A stretch of DNA of 64,000 bases from Tetrahymena thermophila SB210 (Eukaryota; Ciliophora; Oligohymenophorea; Hymenostomatida; Tetrahymenidae). Within the stretch, counting starts at the first letter, position 1. Every line of letters starts with the position of its first letter. The position numbers and the translations under genes were made by a program. Below are positions 22,801 through 37,100 of this stretch, piece by piece. The stretch is taken from assembly GCF_000189635.1 (NCBI RefSeq), contig NW_002476262.1:186001-250000 (forward strand). The letters run 5' to 3'. The notes beneath the pieces were generated by a model. That model saw only the letters and a program-made list of their open reading frames with translations. It had not been told where the DNA came from and searched no databases.

Positions 22801-25752
22801 TGAATATTTAGGGGTCTTCATAAAATAATTTGAAAAGTTAATTTATGCAAACAAAGAAGGTAATTAAATTTTTTATAGGCCTAAAATAAAATTTGTAAAA
22901 AATAATATAGGTTAACATGAAAACAATCAGCGAAACAGAAATTCTTAAACAAGAAAAAATTTTATCTGAAAAAGTTATCCAACCAGCTTCAAGATAAATT
23001 ATTACAGAAGAAAATACAGAGAGAGTTTAACAAAATCAATTCTTAGGAATTGATTTTACTAATCCTGACTTGAAATCTAGTCCTAATATTTCTAGCTAAG
23101 GAAATAATCCAAACACTCAAAGAGATCAATAACATTTTGAAGTTTTACCAAGTGATATCAGAGAAGAATTAAATCTTGATAAGGTTCATGTAACTTAAAG
23201 GCAAGCAGCGAATATAAATTCAAAAATTCAGAATCAAATTTAAGAATAAGATAAAAACAATGGTATAAGTTTTGATGTTTCTCAATAAAATCTTGATTTT
23301 AGTATGGTAAACAATGTAAATAATCCTTTATTAGAGTATGTTTAAGATAATAACTAAAATTTAAATTATTCCATGGCACATGATGCTAGTTAAGTATAAT
23401 CTGCTCACAAACTTTATATTAAAGAAGGCACAACAAGAGTAAATTACTTAAATCAAACTAACATTTTTCATTTTTTAATATTTTAAATAATTCTCTTTAT
23501 TTTTATTAATATTCAATTTATTATTTGAATTTTTAATATTAAAGGTATCAGCTGGTGAAATAAAAGAATAGGAAATAGCTCAGATTTTTATGAAATAATC
23601 TATAGAAGACAAAGATAAATAGATAGAAGTTAATTTAAGTTAAGCAAACAATAATAAGAAGAATGAACAAAAAGTTGAAAACAAAAAAAGAAGTTTCTCT
23701 TTACCTGATTAATAGGAAAGAGCAGACCTTAAAGTGAAATTAAGGAAAGAAGAAAGAGATGGAAGTTTAACAAGTAGTACTGATGCTTTAAATAGGAGTA
23801 TGGATAAGTATAATTACTATGAAGAGTTTATATCTTCTAAGCACTATCCAATTCATTTAAGAATTCTTAAAGTAGCTAGATTTACGGAATACTTAATTCT
23901 TTTAGTTGCTACCATAGCAAGCATTTTAACATTATACTCTTCATTTGATAATTTATTGTAAAATATTGACTCCCTTACTCTTCACTCAAATATTTTATCA
24001 CCCTATGGAAATACTATATGTCTATCTGATACTCTCTACTATTTATAGTAGTTTGGCACACCTACTCAAATCACCTAGCAGACTCAAATCTAATTTCAAA
24101 GGGAGAAAAATTAATATCAGCTATATTCTTCTATGTTATCATAGGAATGGTAAAACTCATATTTGACCTCATATTTTATAGATAACAGTATTGACATTTA
24201 TTCTTCTTTTTAACTAAATGGCATTCCATACCAAACACATGAAACACTACTAACAGCTTCTGCTAAGCTACTCTATTCTTTGAATGATAATTAATGTAAA
24301 CGTTTTACCTAATTAATTTAATTAGTTTTTTATTTTAAATTATGTTTTTATTAATTAGAATACACTTAAGCTTAGATTTCAAGTTAGTTTTATTTACCTG
24401 AAAGACAATTCTTGGCAGTGAATTATTCATAGTTCATATAGTTTTTTAAAGATGTTGTTTAAAGCACTCTTAATTCGTCATTGTCTTACTGCAGATCACT
24501 TATAACTAATATTGTTGTCCAAACTGTCATTTTAAACATTGTTACACTCTTTGTATTTTGTCTGAGCGGTTGGAATTATTATTAATTTTCAAAGAATATC
24601 ATGAGCATATTAAAAATGTGTGAAACTGCTTCAACTATTTCTGTTGAGAATGAAATGTTTAGATTTCAAAAAATTCAAGAATAGCTTGCTGAAAACGAAA
24701 GCATGCTATTTAGCTACACATTTAGTATTCATTAAAAAGAACTAGAGCTGGCTACCTAGCATGACAGAGGTATGATGGTTGACAGAAAAGGACTTTCTAA
24801 ATCAAGTGGATTATAGTTTGGTGGAACAAAGAGAAAAAAATTATTAGTAAATATTTAGAATGAAAGAATAAATTATACTGGATTTGCTTTATTTACGATA
24901 TTTATTTATATTCTTTTTGTGATTTTTACAATTACTACATATTCGGTTAATACAACATTCCTAAACTAATTTTAGCCAGCTATCTAATATTACAAATTAG
25001 TATCAGACTCTAATTTTGAGATTTCTTAACTACCTTCATTAAAGGCTTTAATTAGTGAGTACTACATCCTCTAAAATGATGTTAATAAACAGAAGAGCGT
25101 ATAGTATATCAATACTAATTTGAATACTCTTAAGTCCCTATTTGACACGTCATTGAATGATATACTTGAATATAGTTAAGATCTATTGAATTTTAACAAA
25201 ATTGATTTTTTCGATTCATCATTTAAGAGTAAGATGGATTCTTTAGTGAATGGAAATATTTGTAATACATCTGATGATGGTTTAGATAATACTTGGAGTC
25301 CTTCCAGGTGCTAATAAATTCACTAAGGAATTTTAACTTAGGGTTTATCTAATTCTATAAGTAAATGGTATGATTAATATAACTCCTTTAAGTAGCTAAA
25401 TTACATGGATGTTCTTTCAAATAGTTAGCTTTTACCAGTATTAATTGACTCAACATACATTTCAATAACTCTATCTAATTATACAACTAATATGAGAGAT
25501 TAAATCAAAAACAGCATGTCTTCAAGCACCCAAAATCAAAAAAATATAAATTTAATAATTTCTCTAGTATTTATATCAATAGTAACAGTAATTTACTTCT
25601 TTGAGCTATTCAAAGGAATGCAAAACGTGACAGAGAGATTTCAAATGGCAAAAAAAGTTATCTTCCTACTTCCTCTATAGACTGTAATGATAGAAGAAAC
25701 TTTTATTAAAATATTAAAAGCTTAATCAAATAGATTAGAAATAGTTAAATGA
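19801..25752 (+). CDS. Giant multi-pass membrane protein with PAS-like region
   Basis: One gene from ATG 19801 to TGA 25750-25752, about 1,850 residues after removal of introns near 21159-21281, 22236-22287, ~22485-22545, 22861-22911 and 23441-23544. The N-terminal ~330 residues carry several hydrophobic spans. A charged cytoplasmic-type region follows. From about 21810 to 22480 the frame resembles a PAS fold (LYLTATMGKIWGKIVNFSDK, then ALGYKKQEF, DIMP and IFLRNKSNFLIRVNVF). A long polar linker leads to a second membrane half (23820-25620) with a large loop bearing scattered Cys and further TM helices near 24520, 24890 and 25560. This layout is that of the ciliate-expanded TmcB-like (tiny macrocysts) PAS membrane proteins; the exact role (sensor or channel-like) is unknown. 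The small exon around 22485-22620 is the least certain. Confidence 0.75.
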
Positions 25753-27852
25753 AAAAGATTGATAAATTATAAATATTATATCATTAAATTCTTCCAATTT
25801 ATATTAAGATTTTAAAAAAATCTTAATAAAAAAACACATAAAAAATTACTTATTCTCATATAAATTAGTTAAACATAATTATAAAAAATAAAAGCTACTA
25901 GTTTTTTCTTCCATTTTCATTGTAAATAAATTAAAAAATTTAATTAATTTAATCCATACATCAATACCCAAAATTAATTACAAATTAAAATATAAATTAT
26001 CGATTATTTATTATTATTATAAATTAAATAAAATTTAGAAATTTAAAATTTTTAACTAAATCGTTTATTAAAAAAATTAAACGATCTTAAAAATTAAAGT
26101 TAGTTTTTATATATATTTTATTTCTTAATATAAAACATTTTTGAAAAATAAACAGTGAGCTAAATTTAAAATTTAAAAAAAACAAATTTTTAAAAGATAT
26201 TACTTTCATTATATTTTTATTGTTAATTACTTTTTTTTCTCTTTTACTTCTTTAATTAAAAAATCAAATTTTCCTATCTATTTTTGGTTCTCTCTGTTTG
26301 TCTGTCTAATAAATAAATTTTTCTTTTTTAATTTAATCAAAGAATTTTTTTGTGTAAAAGGATTATTTTTAAATCATCTTTAAAATACAAAGAAATATCA
26401 AATAAGTAACAAATATTCATTAATATAAATAAAAAAAGCCATTTAAATAAATTTTGAACTTAACTTTAATTAAAAATTGTAAATTTTAATTTGAAAATAC
26501 AACTAATTTCAAAATTCAAAAGCCATAAATATAAATCTAGTTATCTGTAATGTAAATGGAATACTAATTGCAAAGCATAGGGTAAGTCTATTTGCGATTT
26601 TTCCTTTTGGAAATAAATATTTCTTATAAGTGTAATCTACATATGAAAAAGTCTAAATTTAACCCTTCCACTTTTTTGTTTACACTCTTTTTTGTGGAAA
26701 ATATATTTTGTTATCATAAACTTTTCAATTAGATATCTTAGTGTATTATATATTACACATTTCGAAGTAATCATGCAAATCAAATCAATTTGTTAATTAA
26801 ATTTTCTTATTTTTGCAAAAATGATCTTCAATATATCATAACAAATGACTAAATAATTCTTCAATTTAAATCATGCTATTTTATGTATCGTTTATAATTT
26901 AATTGAATAAAATATTGTAGAGTAGTTAGTTTAGTAAAATATTTAAAGTAATAAAAAGAATGAAAAATTTACACTTTCATTTATTTAATTAAATTAAGAC
27001 TTCTTTTTTTATTTTTATATACAAACAAAACAAATATTATTGATTGTATTTGCTTTTTCGCTCGAACTTGAAATTATTGATTGATGCTCAAGTAAATTAA
27101 GTTTTTGAAGATAGATGATAAATGAATTTATTTATCTTAATGAAAAAGATACTGAAATTTAATTTAATTTCATGACAATATATCTAAATTAATTTAATCT
27201 TTCACCAAAATTATTAATTTGTTTGCTTCTTTCAAGTAGATTATAACAACAAAAAGAAGGGTAAAGTTGAAAATATCATATTTAACTTATCATTATGCAA
27301 GTAGGTAAGTTATAAAAAGTAGCATTTTTTAATTACCTTCTCAAAAGATATTTATTCTATTATTGTTGTTATGCTAAATAGTTGGATATTTCTTTTATAT
27401 AAATTTTGTTAATCTAGTTATTTTTTTTTTTGCGTATTAGATTCGTTAAGAAGTAATGTATGTAATAAGCAATTTCATGATTATTGACAACAATACTAAA
27501 AATTTACTACTACCTTTATTGAATAAATAATTTTATTTGGTGGTCAAAAGGATTGTTAAAAATGTGATTTGGAAAGGTAGAAAGAAGGGAGCTTAAGCAC
27601 TAAAAGAAAGATAATAATTAACTCTATTATTCTTTTAGAAGAATTGTTTTGATTTTATGGAATATAATTAAAAGATGTAACAACTAAGATATATGATATA
27701 AAAGAAAATACATAATAAGGTTAATATATTAATAAATATATGACGAAGTTTTTATCTTTTGTTAAAATAATTGATAATTTTATTCATTACAAACTACTTC
27801 AATTCATAAATTTAAACTTTTTTGATTAATTTTTTGTTTGTATGTTAATTTT
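25753..27852. other. Long intergenic spacer, convergent gene ends
   Basis: 2.1 kb of A+T-rich DNA between convergent genes, the second-longest spacer here. I find no frame beyond chance length, no tRNA-like fold and no repeat shared with other spacers. Confidence 0.55.
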
Positions 27853-29852
27853 TCAATTTTTTACAGCTGAACTTGTTTAATAACTAATTGTATTGCTAGC
27901 ACCATTTTGTAATTCAATCATACCAATCTTTTCGCCATCTATGTTATTTTTAGAACCATTTTATTCAGTAACGAGAAGAACTTAGCTATGAGGCATTTTA
28001 GGAATCTTAGTGATGATTTCTTCAGGATCTTCGAATCTGATTCTTGGGATATGGAAGGTTTCTCCATCTTCAAATAGTTGGGTAGGAGTATTACCAAGTA
28101 ATTTCATCATAAAGCCAGTGAATAAAGCTGAGCCAAAAGCAATACCAATAGTGATAAATAAGAATGCGACTTAAATTCCTCCTTACTTAGATTAACTCCA
28201 ATCAGCATCGCTTGATTTAGGATAAACTTCTAAAAGTTAAGCAGCATTATCGCCACGAGAGCTAGCCTTAGCTGCAGCAACAGCACCCCAAACACCACCA
28301 AGAATACCAGGCATGCAGTGCAAATTCATAATACCACAAGTATCATGTAATCCGATCTTGTTTTCAAGGAAGGATTATAATTTAGAAAAGCCAAAAGTGG
28401 AAATAATACCAGCTAATGCACCTATTAATATAGCCCAAACAGGAAGGATGTTCATATTTGCACATGTACCCTATTATTATCACAAATATAAAATTAGCTA
28501 AAATATAAAAAAGTAGAATAATATTAGGATGAAATTTGCTTTAGTTCTATTTGATATTTATTTCAAAGTATTTTCTTTTTTACTTACTGCTCAGTAATTA
28601 ATTGTTTTTTATTATCAAATCACTGAAAATTAAATTAATCTTTGTTTTTTTTTTTTTTTTGCTTATTTAACTATCTAAATAACTGACTTATTAACTTACT
28701 ACCATTCTAACTAACTAATTAACTAATATTTTTTTGCTTGTAAACCAACAATTAAAAACTTATGTAATGTCATTTTTAATCTCTTTTTTGCTTCTGATAA
28801 AAAAATATATATAAAGTAAACAATTTTTTATTACCATTGCTACACCACCAGCTAAAGTAGCATTCTAGATGTCAATCATATTGAACTTCTTATCCTCAGT
28901 TCTAGTGAGTAAAGAAATAAGGAATGTCATCATGCAACTTGCACTTAAAGAGAGCATGGTATTGATGTAAGCTCTATTTTGAGCCTATGAACCAGGTGTG
29001 GCAGGTCCAGCATTGAAGGAAGGCCAGTACATGTAGAGGAAAATAGTACCAATAAAGGAAGTAAGATCTGAAATATAGTTAGACTCAGCCTTTTTGTGAC
29101 CAAATGAACTTCTTGGGCTTAACATCTTTGCTAAAATTAGACCAAAAACTGCTCCATATGTGTGAATGACCATGGAACCACCAATATCAGCAACACCCAT
29201 GTTAATAGATATTCTTTCGTTAAGGGTAAATCCAATAGTTTCAAAGAATATGCAAACTGCCATCTAAAAGCCAGAAACTTTACCAATCATACCACCAAAA
29301 GTAATCAAAATAGCACCAGCGCAGAATGAGCTTGTCATAAGAGTTAAAGTGTTAAAATGAATTTTGAATGGAGCATCTAAGTCAAATGCACATTTCCAGA
29401 TAGCTTCCCAAATAGGATAGAGTTGGAAAGAAATAGCGCCAATGACAAATGTATAACCTATATTAATAATTTTTTAAATTATTTTTTACTTTTATACAGC
29501 TTTTATATATTGTAGAAGTATCTTTAAGATTCATAATAAACTTTACGAATATTCTAATAAAGATAATTCACTCATGCGATAAACAAATATTAAAAATATT
29601 TTAAGTCTTATTACCAACTGCACTGAACTAGTAAGTTCTGAGGAAGGTCATTAAGAAACCGAAACCAACGAAGATCATAACATTGATGTCTTACCACATA
29701 GGATAACGAGCAGCATTATCAGGTAAATCAGGATCGTTATCATAAACAGCAACGCATCCATGAATAATAACGCAAAAGATTTCAATTAATACGATAGCAA
29801 GAGCAAATTTCTTTTGCTCAGATATAGTGACTGCTTCAGCTAAGTGTCCCAT
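27853..29852 (-). CDS. Rh-type (Rhesus glycoprotein-like) ammonium channel
   Basis: Three exons (29615-29852, 28835-29457, 27853-28470) give 492 residues with about eleven to twelve hydrophobic helices. It should conduct NH3/NH4+ across a membrane as a trimer. Rh rather than Amt identity is shown by VADIGGSMVIHTYGAVFGL, where the pore histidine sits in IHT as in RhAG/RhCG, and by HDTCGIMNLHCMPGILGG, which carries the second pore histidine. PMWQDINVMIFVGFGFLMTFL and a cytoplasmic tail with IPRIRFEDPEE also match the family. The usual NLHG(M/L)PG has Cys in place of Gly. Length is close to animal Rh proteins (~410-480) plus a slightly longer tail. Introns 1 and 2 are 157 and 364 bases. Which membrane it occupies cannot be read from the sequence. 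Confidence 0.93.
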
Positions 29853-31153
29853 TTTATGAATTTATTTTTTACTCTAAGTCTAAAAGTTACTTATTTACAA
29901 TTATTTAGTAATTAAAAATATTATATGTTTCTCACAACCACTTTTATTATTAAATAAGATATTAATTTAGTATTTATTTATATACTTTCATCTAAAATGC
30001 GTGGATTTGATCTTTCTTTTATTTATTTTAACTCAACTTATCCTTTTTTGAAAATTTTATCAATTTCCCCACCTCATTAATTTAATTAAGCAGTCTACAT
30101 TATCACCTATTTTCTTTTTGTGTATGTTAAGAAAAAATTTATCAATTTAGATATAAACAGATAGATTGATTCTACTTATTGATGAAAGATCACTTAATTA
30201 ATTATTTAATAACTTGTAAACCTACCCCTATTTCAAATAAAAATCATTCAAAAAGTTAAGCTTACAGGCATACACACCATTTAAAAATAATTAATAATAT
30301 TTTGAAAGTATTCTGAGATTTATATTACAGCTTTTCATAAAGATTTTATTTGAATTCCTATTTATTTAATCTAGAATGAGAATTATGGTAAAATTTCTTT
30401 TAAGGATTTAAAAGATTATCAGTTGGATTTCTCAAAATTAAGGTTTATAGATTATTCAATCATCATAATTATTCTTGAGAATTTATTGTTTTTTTGTGTA
30501 GTCTTTATATTAAAATTATACCTGACACAAATAATGAATTACTCAAAAATATTTAAAGATTTAACATATTTTTTTAAATATCTCAATTTGGTAAATCATC
30601 CGTAATTTAATTATGCGATAAGTGTATTTATACAAGTTTATTTGCTATTTATCAGCTTTTAGAACGCTTTAATTTAGTTTTCAAAAATTGCTTTGCTATT
30701 TACAGTTTATTTGTAGAGATTAATATATGAGAAATCGTACGGATAAATACATCATGTATCAAATTGGAGTTTTTAGATTCACTCGCTAAATAAATCACAA
30801 AATTAAAAATGAACGACAAATTGTAAAATATTAGAGAATTATGCTTATTTAAAATATTTTATTATCTGAATCTACACTTTTTAAAAATTTAGTTCATTAT
30901 AATTATTATTACTTGATCCAGTGAAAGACAGACCTGAATTTTAAGGATAGAAATTACATCATCTTAATCTCATAAAGTTGAATAAATTTTATTAAATTAT
31001 TGAATAAAAAAAAAGGGATATTCCAAACAAAATTAATTTTTCCCCAAAATTAATTGAAATTAGGAAAAAATTTTAACGAAATTAATAGCATACAATTTTT
31101 ATATTAAAAAATATGATTTAACCATACAAATAATTGACAATATTTTGATTTTT
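29853..31153. other. Intergenic spacer between two minus-strand genes
   Basis: 1.3 kb of A+T-rich DNA upstream of the Rh gene and downstream of the EF-hand gene. A hydrophobic 60-codon frame at 30423-30605 has no start context or homology that I recognise and looks like chance. Confidence 0.6.
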
Positions 31154-34100
31154 TCAATTCTTTATTAATTAATTTGCAGTTTATAAACGATCTTTATACA
31201 CTTCTAAAAGAAGTTTATAATCTATGATTCCATCTCTTTCTGCAAATTTTATAAATTATGAAACTATAGAATCCGCAATTTAAATTCCCTAGCTATTTAA
31301 AATTTTCATAATAAGCGATTTAGCCAGATCATATGTGATAGGAATATTTGCTTAATTATACGATTAAAATAAATCTAATAAATATTTTCTATTTTTTGCC
31401 AATACATTAAGAATTAAATCATGATCTTTAACATCTAATGATTATTTTATTTGTGTTGCTAACTTTTATTTATTCCTTTCGCTATTTTAAGTGATGTTTG
31501 ATGTAATTCTAAAAACTGAATTTTTTTCTAATGACTTATTCCTTTCTTGTAGTTCGTCATTTTACTTTCCTTTGAGTTAAATGATCGACTTTTATTGTAA
31601 AGCTTCATAATTTTAATCTGTTCTACCATGATGGTATTACTTAATATGATAAGTATTGCTCATAGAACGATACTTCTTCTATCTAGTCAAACCTTCACCA
31701 GTTCCTTATTATATATTATCCTCATTATTGACTCTTCCTAAATAGAATTAAGGGGTATTTAAATTGCTGAGAACATCATTCCATTCTGTAGAGTCAATAA
31801 AACCATCTTAGTTTCTATCAAGAAATCCAAACATATCTTTAATTACTGACAATCCTTCTTCAGGTTCTCCATTTAACGTTTAAAGCTTATTAATAAGAGC
31901 TTCAAACTCTTGGAGACTCATTTTGCCATCTCCTTTTTGATTAAACTTTGATAAAAAAATATATCATCTACATCATCCTTAATTTGTATTAATCTGATGT
32001 AATAAATATCTAAAAAATGATTCAACCAGCTAATAATTAATAATAATCTTAATTTAATTTTTTTAAAAATTTATCCAATCAAATTTCTTATTTCATAGCA
32101 TTTAATTTATGTTAAAATTTTGAAAATAATTGAAATAATAGTAGAGATTAGCTCGAAATAAATTACCTATCTAAATGCATCTACTGGGGATATCATATAC
32201 TTATAAATTTTGCTTGAAATTTACTTCAACTTAGTTTTGCATCTCTTAACTATTATATCATCTTCGTCACTTTTTTATAGCAGCTCAATAAATTTTTTAA
32301 TCTAAAGACGTCCATCTAAACCGCATAGATTGATTAAAAAGAATATTTCCTAACTTTTTAGTCCAAGATTTAACTCACTAAGAGCCTTTTTAAATTGATT
32401 GTTAGTTAAATATCCTGACTAAGCTATGTCGTTTTTATTGAGTATTTCTTCTAAGTCAATTTATGAAGATGACCTAATTATTCTTTTAAGTTTTTATATA
32501 AGGATTTCTCCTTGCTATTGAAGAAAACTTCCAGATTCACGAGTGTAAACGCTGGATAAATTTTGTTGCACACTGTTTGAGTTTTGCTATGTTATATTAC
32601 CAGTTAAATTACTTCTTGATAATGAATTGTAATAATCATTTAAATCCGATTTGTCCATAAAAAAGCTGGTATTCTTTATTCCTACCAATCTTGGCTATAA
32701 ATTCTATGAAATATTATTAGCCAAATCTTACTTTTTAAGATCTGACATGTTTCGTTTTATTGGTGAGACATATTTTGGACCTTATATTATTTACCTAAGA
32801 TTTTGTTCTTTTTATCTTGATTACCTCTTTGGAGATTAGCTAACTTTAGAGCCAGTCACTGTGCTATATATAAAATTTAATTTAAATTTTTTAAAAAATC
32901 TTTGGTTTTGATTTAATTTACATAGGTGTATATGATCTAAATCTAATACTATCAATTTTTGAGTCAAATATGTCTATATTTTTTGTAAGACTTTATTGAG
33001 ATTAGAATATTTAACTATTTTGGTTGTTTGTTTTACTTGTACTTTCACTACTTTAAATATTGTTATTAAAATTCTTAATTATAAATCCTAAAAATTTATT
33101 GAAATCCATTCCTAATTATGAAAATTAATTTATTTCTCTATCCCAAACTTAGCTAATTTCATCAAATGTGAATCTCTTTGGATACAAATAGTTAATACCC
33201 TTATAGAAACCAGATAGGTAAATCAATTTCTAATTATCTGGATTGTCATTACGGGTTAAAAAGAATTCAAAAGCTTCTTTTGCCTAAGACTTTTTACTAA
33301 AGTGGAGGTAGATCAAATTTCTAAGTTCTTCTACCATTTGCTTTTTCCAGTTTATGTGTCCTTTGTTTTAAAAATTGGGAAAATATATTTAGCAAACTTA
33401 AAATGATTTTTTTAATACCAAATTAGTTTATCCAATCCGATTCTGTAAGAAAGCCCTTCTTATGAGGATCAAAATAAGCAAAAAGTTCTTACAAAAGAGT
33501 GTTTGTCAAATCAAACCCTTGCAGGGAATTGCTCTTTTCTACCCATGATTAAAATTAATCAAATGTTATTTTCTTCTTGTATTAGCTTACATCTAATTAT
33601 TAAAAATAAATTTATTGGTGAAATAAATAAATAAATAAATAATGATGATTGAATGAATTATTTGTTTACTTTCAAAGTTAGCCTATATCGATGGATAGTG
33701 TTTTGATATGTAAAGACCTAACTATTGCGAAACAGATTTTTTCCAATCAACATTCAATATTTCAATTTATTATGAGTCACTTTATTTGCTTGAGGAAGAT
33801 GATATATTTCTTTAATTTTAAGTTGAATATGATCTTTTAATTGGTTGAATGTCTGACTTATTCAAAGATCTAGAATTTTAAATAGCTTACTATAATTCTT
33901 ATTGCTACTTTACAAACTTAATAAAGTCTATAATTCCTATTCTTCCAGATTTGTAAAAATCTATTATCTTAAATAGTCTATTCACTCTAGCAATTGTTAG
34001 TTCATTTTCTTTTATTTTTAAGACATCTCTTAGAAATTTTTTAAAATCTTGAACATCAACTTTTTTAAGTAAAATTAAGATTAGGTAAATTATTATTGTT

Positions 34101-37100
34101 AACAAATATTTACCAAATCCTTTGTATTCAAAGTCAATAACTCTAAATGCTTCCTCTTCTGATGTGAAATGTCCTTTTGAGTACCACTCAAATATTCTCT
34201 ACACCATTAAATTCTACCAATTCCAGTTATCTTCTGTCACTTGATCTTATGCATTTTCTTTGACACTCTTTTCAAGAACTTTTAAAAAGTTGCTAATATC
34301 TATCATTCCTATATGCAATTTATCCATATAAGCAAAAAAACCATCCTTAACAGGCTAAGAAAGCAAAATATACTGTATTAATTATAATTAAAAAACTTAC
34401 TTTAAAATATTGATAAAGGTTAATAAAATTACTTTATCTAAACCATCCATAAATTCACTGCAAGAAATCATACCATTTTTATCTGTATCTAGTAAATCAA
34501 ATAATTATTTGAATGTTATTTTTTTATCTCTAATATTTTTTCTGAGATCTCTCAAGATCAAGTTAATCATTTCTTCTGATAAAGGGTTTGTAGGGAAACA
34601 AGGAGGGCTGTTATTAATGAGCAATTATCTATCTTCATTTTATTTTAAACTAGAGTTAGTTGTAAACTAATAAGTGTAATTGTTAATAAAAGTAGAATTA
34701 GAGTGGTTATTGGTCTACTTTTCAATTTTCTTTTAATCATATTAAACAGCAGGAAGATAATCTATAGTTTGCATAGGATTTTATTTGATTTGACTTGGAA
34801 GTGCAAGGACTTACTCAATATATTTCCCATTTTTTATGTATTACTGTATATCATAGATATCAATAAAATCATCTCTGCTATAATCAATCTACTTTACAAA
34901 AGATTCTAAAAACTCTAAATTCTCATCTTTAAATATGTTATTTCCGAGATAAAAAGCAAACTTTTCAAATTAAAAAATATAATCTCTTTACTAAAATTAA
35001 AAGAAAAGAAAAAATTACTTTTTAATATGAAACTTTTAAATTATTTGAATTATCACCTTCTAATTTAACACTTTTGTGTACTGACTTTAAAAAATGTTCT
35101 GCAGACTCAAATTATTAATAATGATTTTTTAGCTTTTACATGAAATCACCTCTATCAAAAATTCTTTCTTTTGGAACTCTTGTTGCTTCTATTGTTGAAA
35201 TGGATTGTAAAAAGTTAAAATAATCTATTCTCTCATTAGAATCTTTTTTTAAGTATCTTATCATTCTGTTTACTTCAGATATACTAAGCTTTAGCTTACT
35301 TTTTATCATACAAATTTTAAAGCTTGCAACATCTAATAAGCCTTATTAATGCTCATCATATTACTATTATTTTATTAAGTACATTTTAATTTTTTTAAAT
35401 TCTCAAAAATATTTAGAAATACTATAAAAAGTTGCTTTAAATCTTCAAGCAATTCTTAATCAGTAAATTTTAGCTTCAACCTCCATAGCAAATTTTTAAA
35501 CCAAGAAGGATCGTGCTCTTTATCATCTTTATAATCATTAAATAACATTTAATCTATAATTATCAAATTTTTGATTTATTTACCTTCTTCAATAGATTGC
35601 AAATGTTAGACTAACTAATGAACTGATATCTAACTTTATCCTGTTATTGATAAGATAGTGTCTGCTATTTTTTCAGCTTTTGAATCATCAATTGTTAAGC
35701 AAATTTATTTCATGCTTTATATGAGGTCTTTTTTATTCAAAGGTGCAGAATCTCTACTTAATTTACAAGTTTTTAAGATATCATCTGTCCTAAGTCCTTT
35801 TTTAAAGATGACATCTCTTATGTAATCTAAATGCCTAACTTTTTATTTTTAATGAAATAATATTATGTTCTATTTTAATATAAAATGTACTTTAAGAGGG
35901 TAAATATTCTCCAAAAACTTTTTGCCAGTCTATATAGTCAATATAATTCTTTTACTTTTCATCTAAAAGTTTAAAAGCTTCCTATATCTAAAATAATAAA
36001 AACATTTTATAATAATTAACAAGTCAATAAAATAAATAAATCTTTTCTTAAATAAAATAAAAAAAATGAATCTTTTATTTAATAAAATAAAAATATTATA
36101 CCAATTCTGGTGTTAGTTTGATTTCATTTTATTAAATGCAGGTCTAAAAATTTTGAAAATCTAACTTTAAGAACTAAAAATTTTTAGATGAGGCAAAGCC
36201 CTTTTCACACAATTGTATAAAACCCTTTTAATTATATTTATGTTATTATGATATACAAATAACAAATTAAATACTCTTTCTGCATCTAAATGGTTTTATC
36301 TCATCCAGAATTATATGATTCTTTAACACATTGGCTTGTTTAAGTTATAGATTTCACTTTGAAAACTGAGTTAAGTTTTCATGGATTTATGAGATATTTC
36401 GGCTTAAGAAAGATTTTTTTTCTTGTTGCTTGGATCTCTTGCAAATTAGTTCTCGTTAATAAAAGATAGAGATTTTTATTATTGATTATGATTTCTTTGT
36501 TTTATAGGTGAAAATTGTTCTTCGATTTAAACTTATTTTTCTATTTTTTAATATAATTTTTATTTGACATTACTACAAATACTATTAAAATTCTACTTTA
36601 ATCATTAATTATGCCTTATAAATTTATTCCGAGATTATTCCTTAAGTAAGAATTAACTGATGAAGCAATATCAATCATAGATTTATTCTGCTCCAACTTT
36701 TCTGGCGACAAGCTAGAAAATTTATTTCTGTATTCTAACACACTCAAATTAGCAGCTGTTAATGTCATTTCTCCTTTTTCTTTTCTTTCATCAAGAGCAA
36801 GGTTAGTTGAATACTATTTTAATAAAATATGATTAGTTATAAATAAATGTTAAAAATAATATTCAACCTATGTACTAGCTATAAAGCTCTGATGAAAATT
36901 CACTCCACACATATTATTTCTAACAATTAAAAAGCCTATTCCAGGAATTTCCAAATCAGCTTATCCATTCTTTTTTTGTAAAAATAATATTTTTAAACTA
37001 ATTAGCAGGTAGTTATTATTTATAACATACACTATTTATTTTGGAAGCCAAAGTAGAAATCATCCTATTTACTCCAGCTTTGCATTTTATTGGGTCTACT

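Noticed and set aside
30423-30605. Small hydrophobic frame between the Rh and EF-hand genes
   Set aside because: Short, compositionally random and not linked to other exons.
32604-32660. Separate gene starting at the ATG of MDKSDLNDYYNS
   Set aside because: The same frame stays open upstream through PRLVGIKNTSFF and joins the previous exon in phase, so the ATG is internal.
35990-36620. Boundary between two separate genes within the giant EF-hand locus
   Set aside because: I tested a split here, but in-phase junctions carry the frame through and no TGA, start and spacer arrangement appears. It remains a point to confirm by cDNA.
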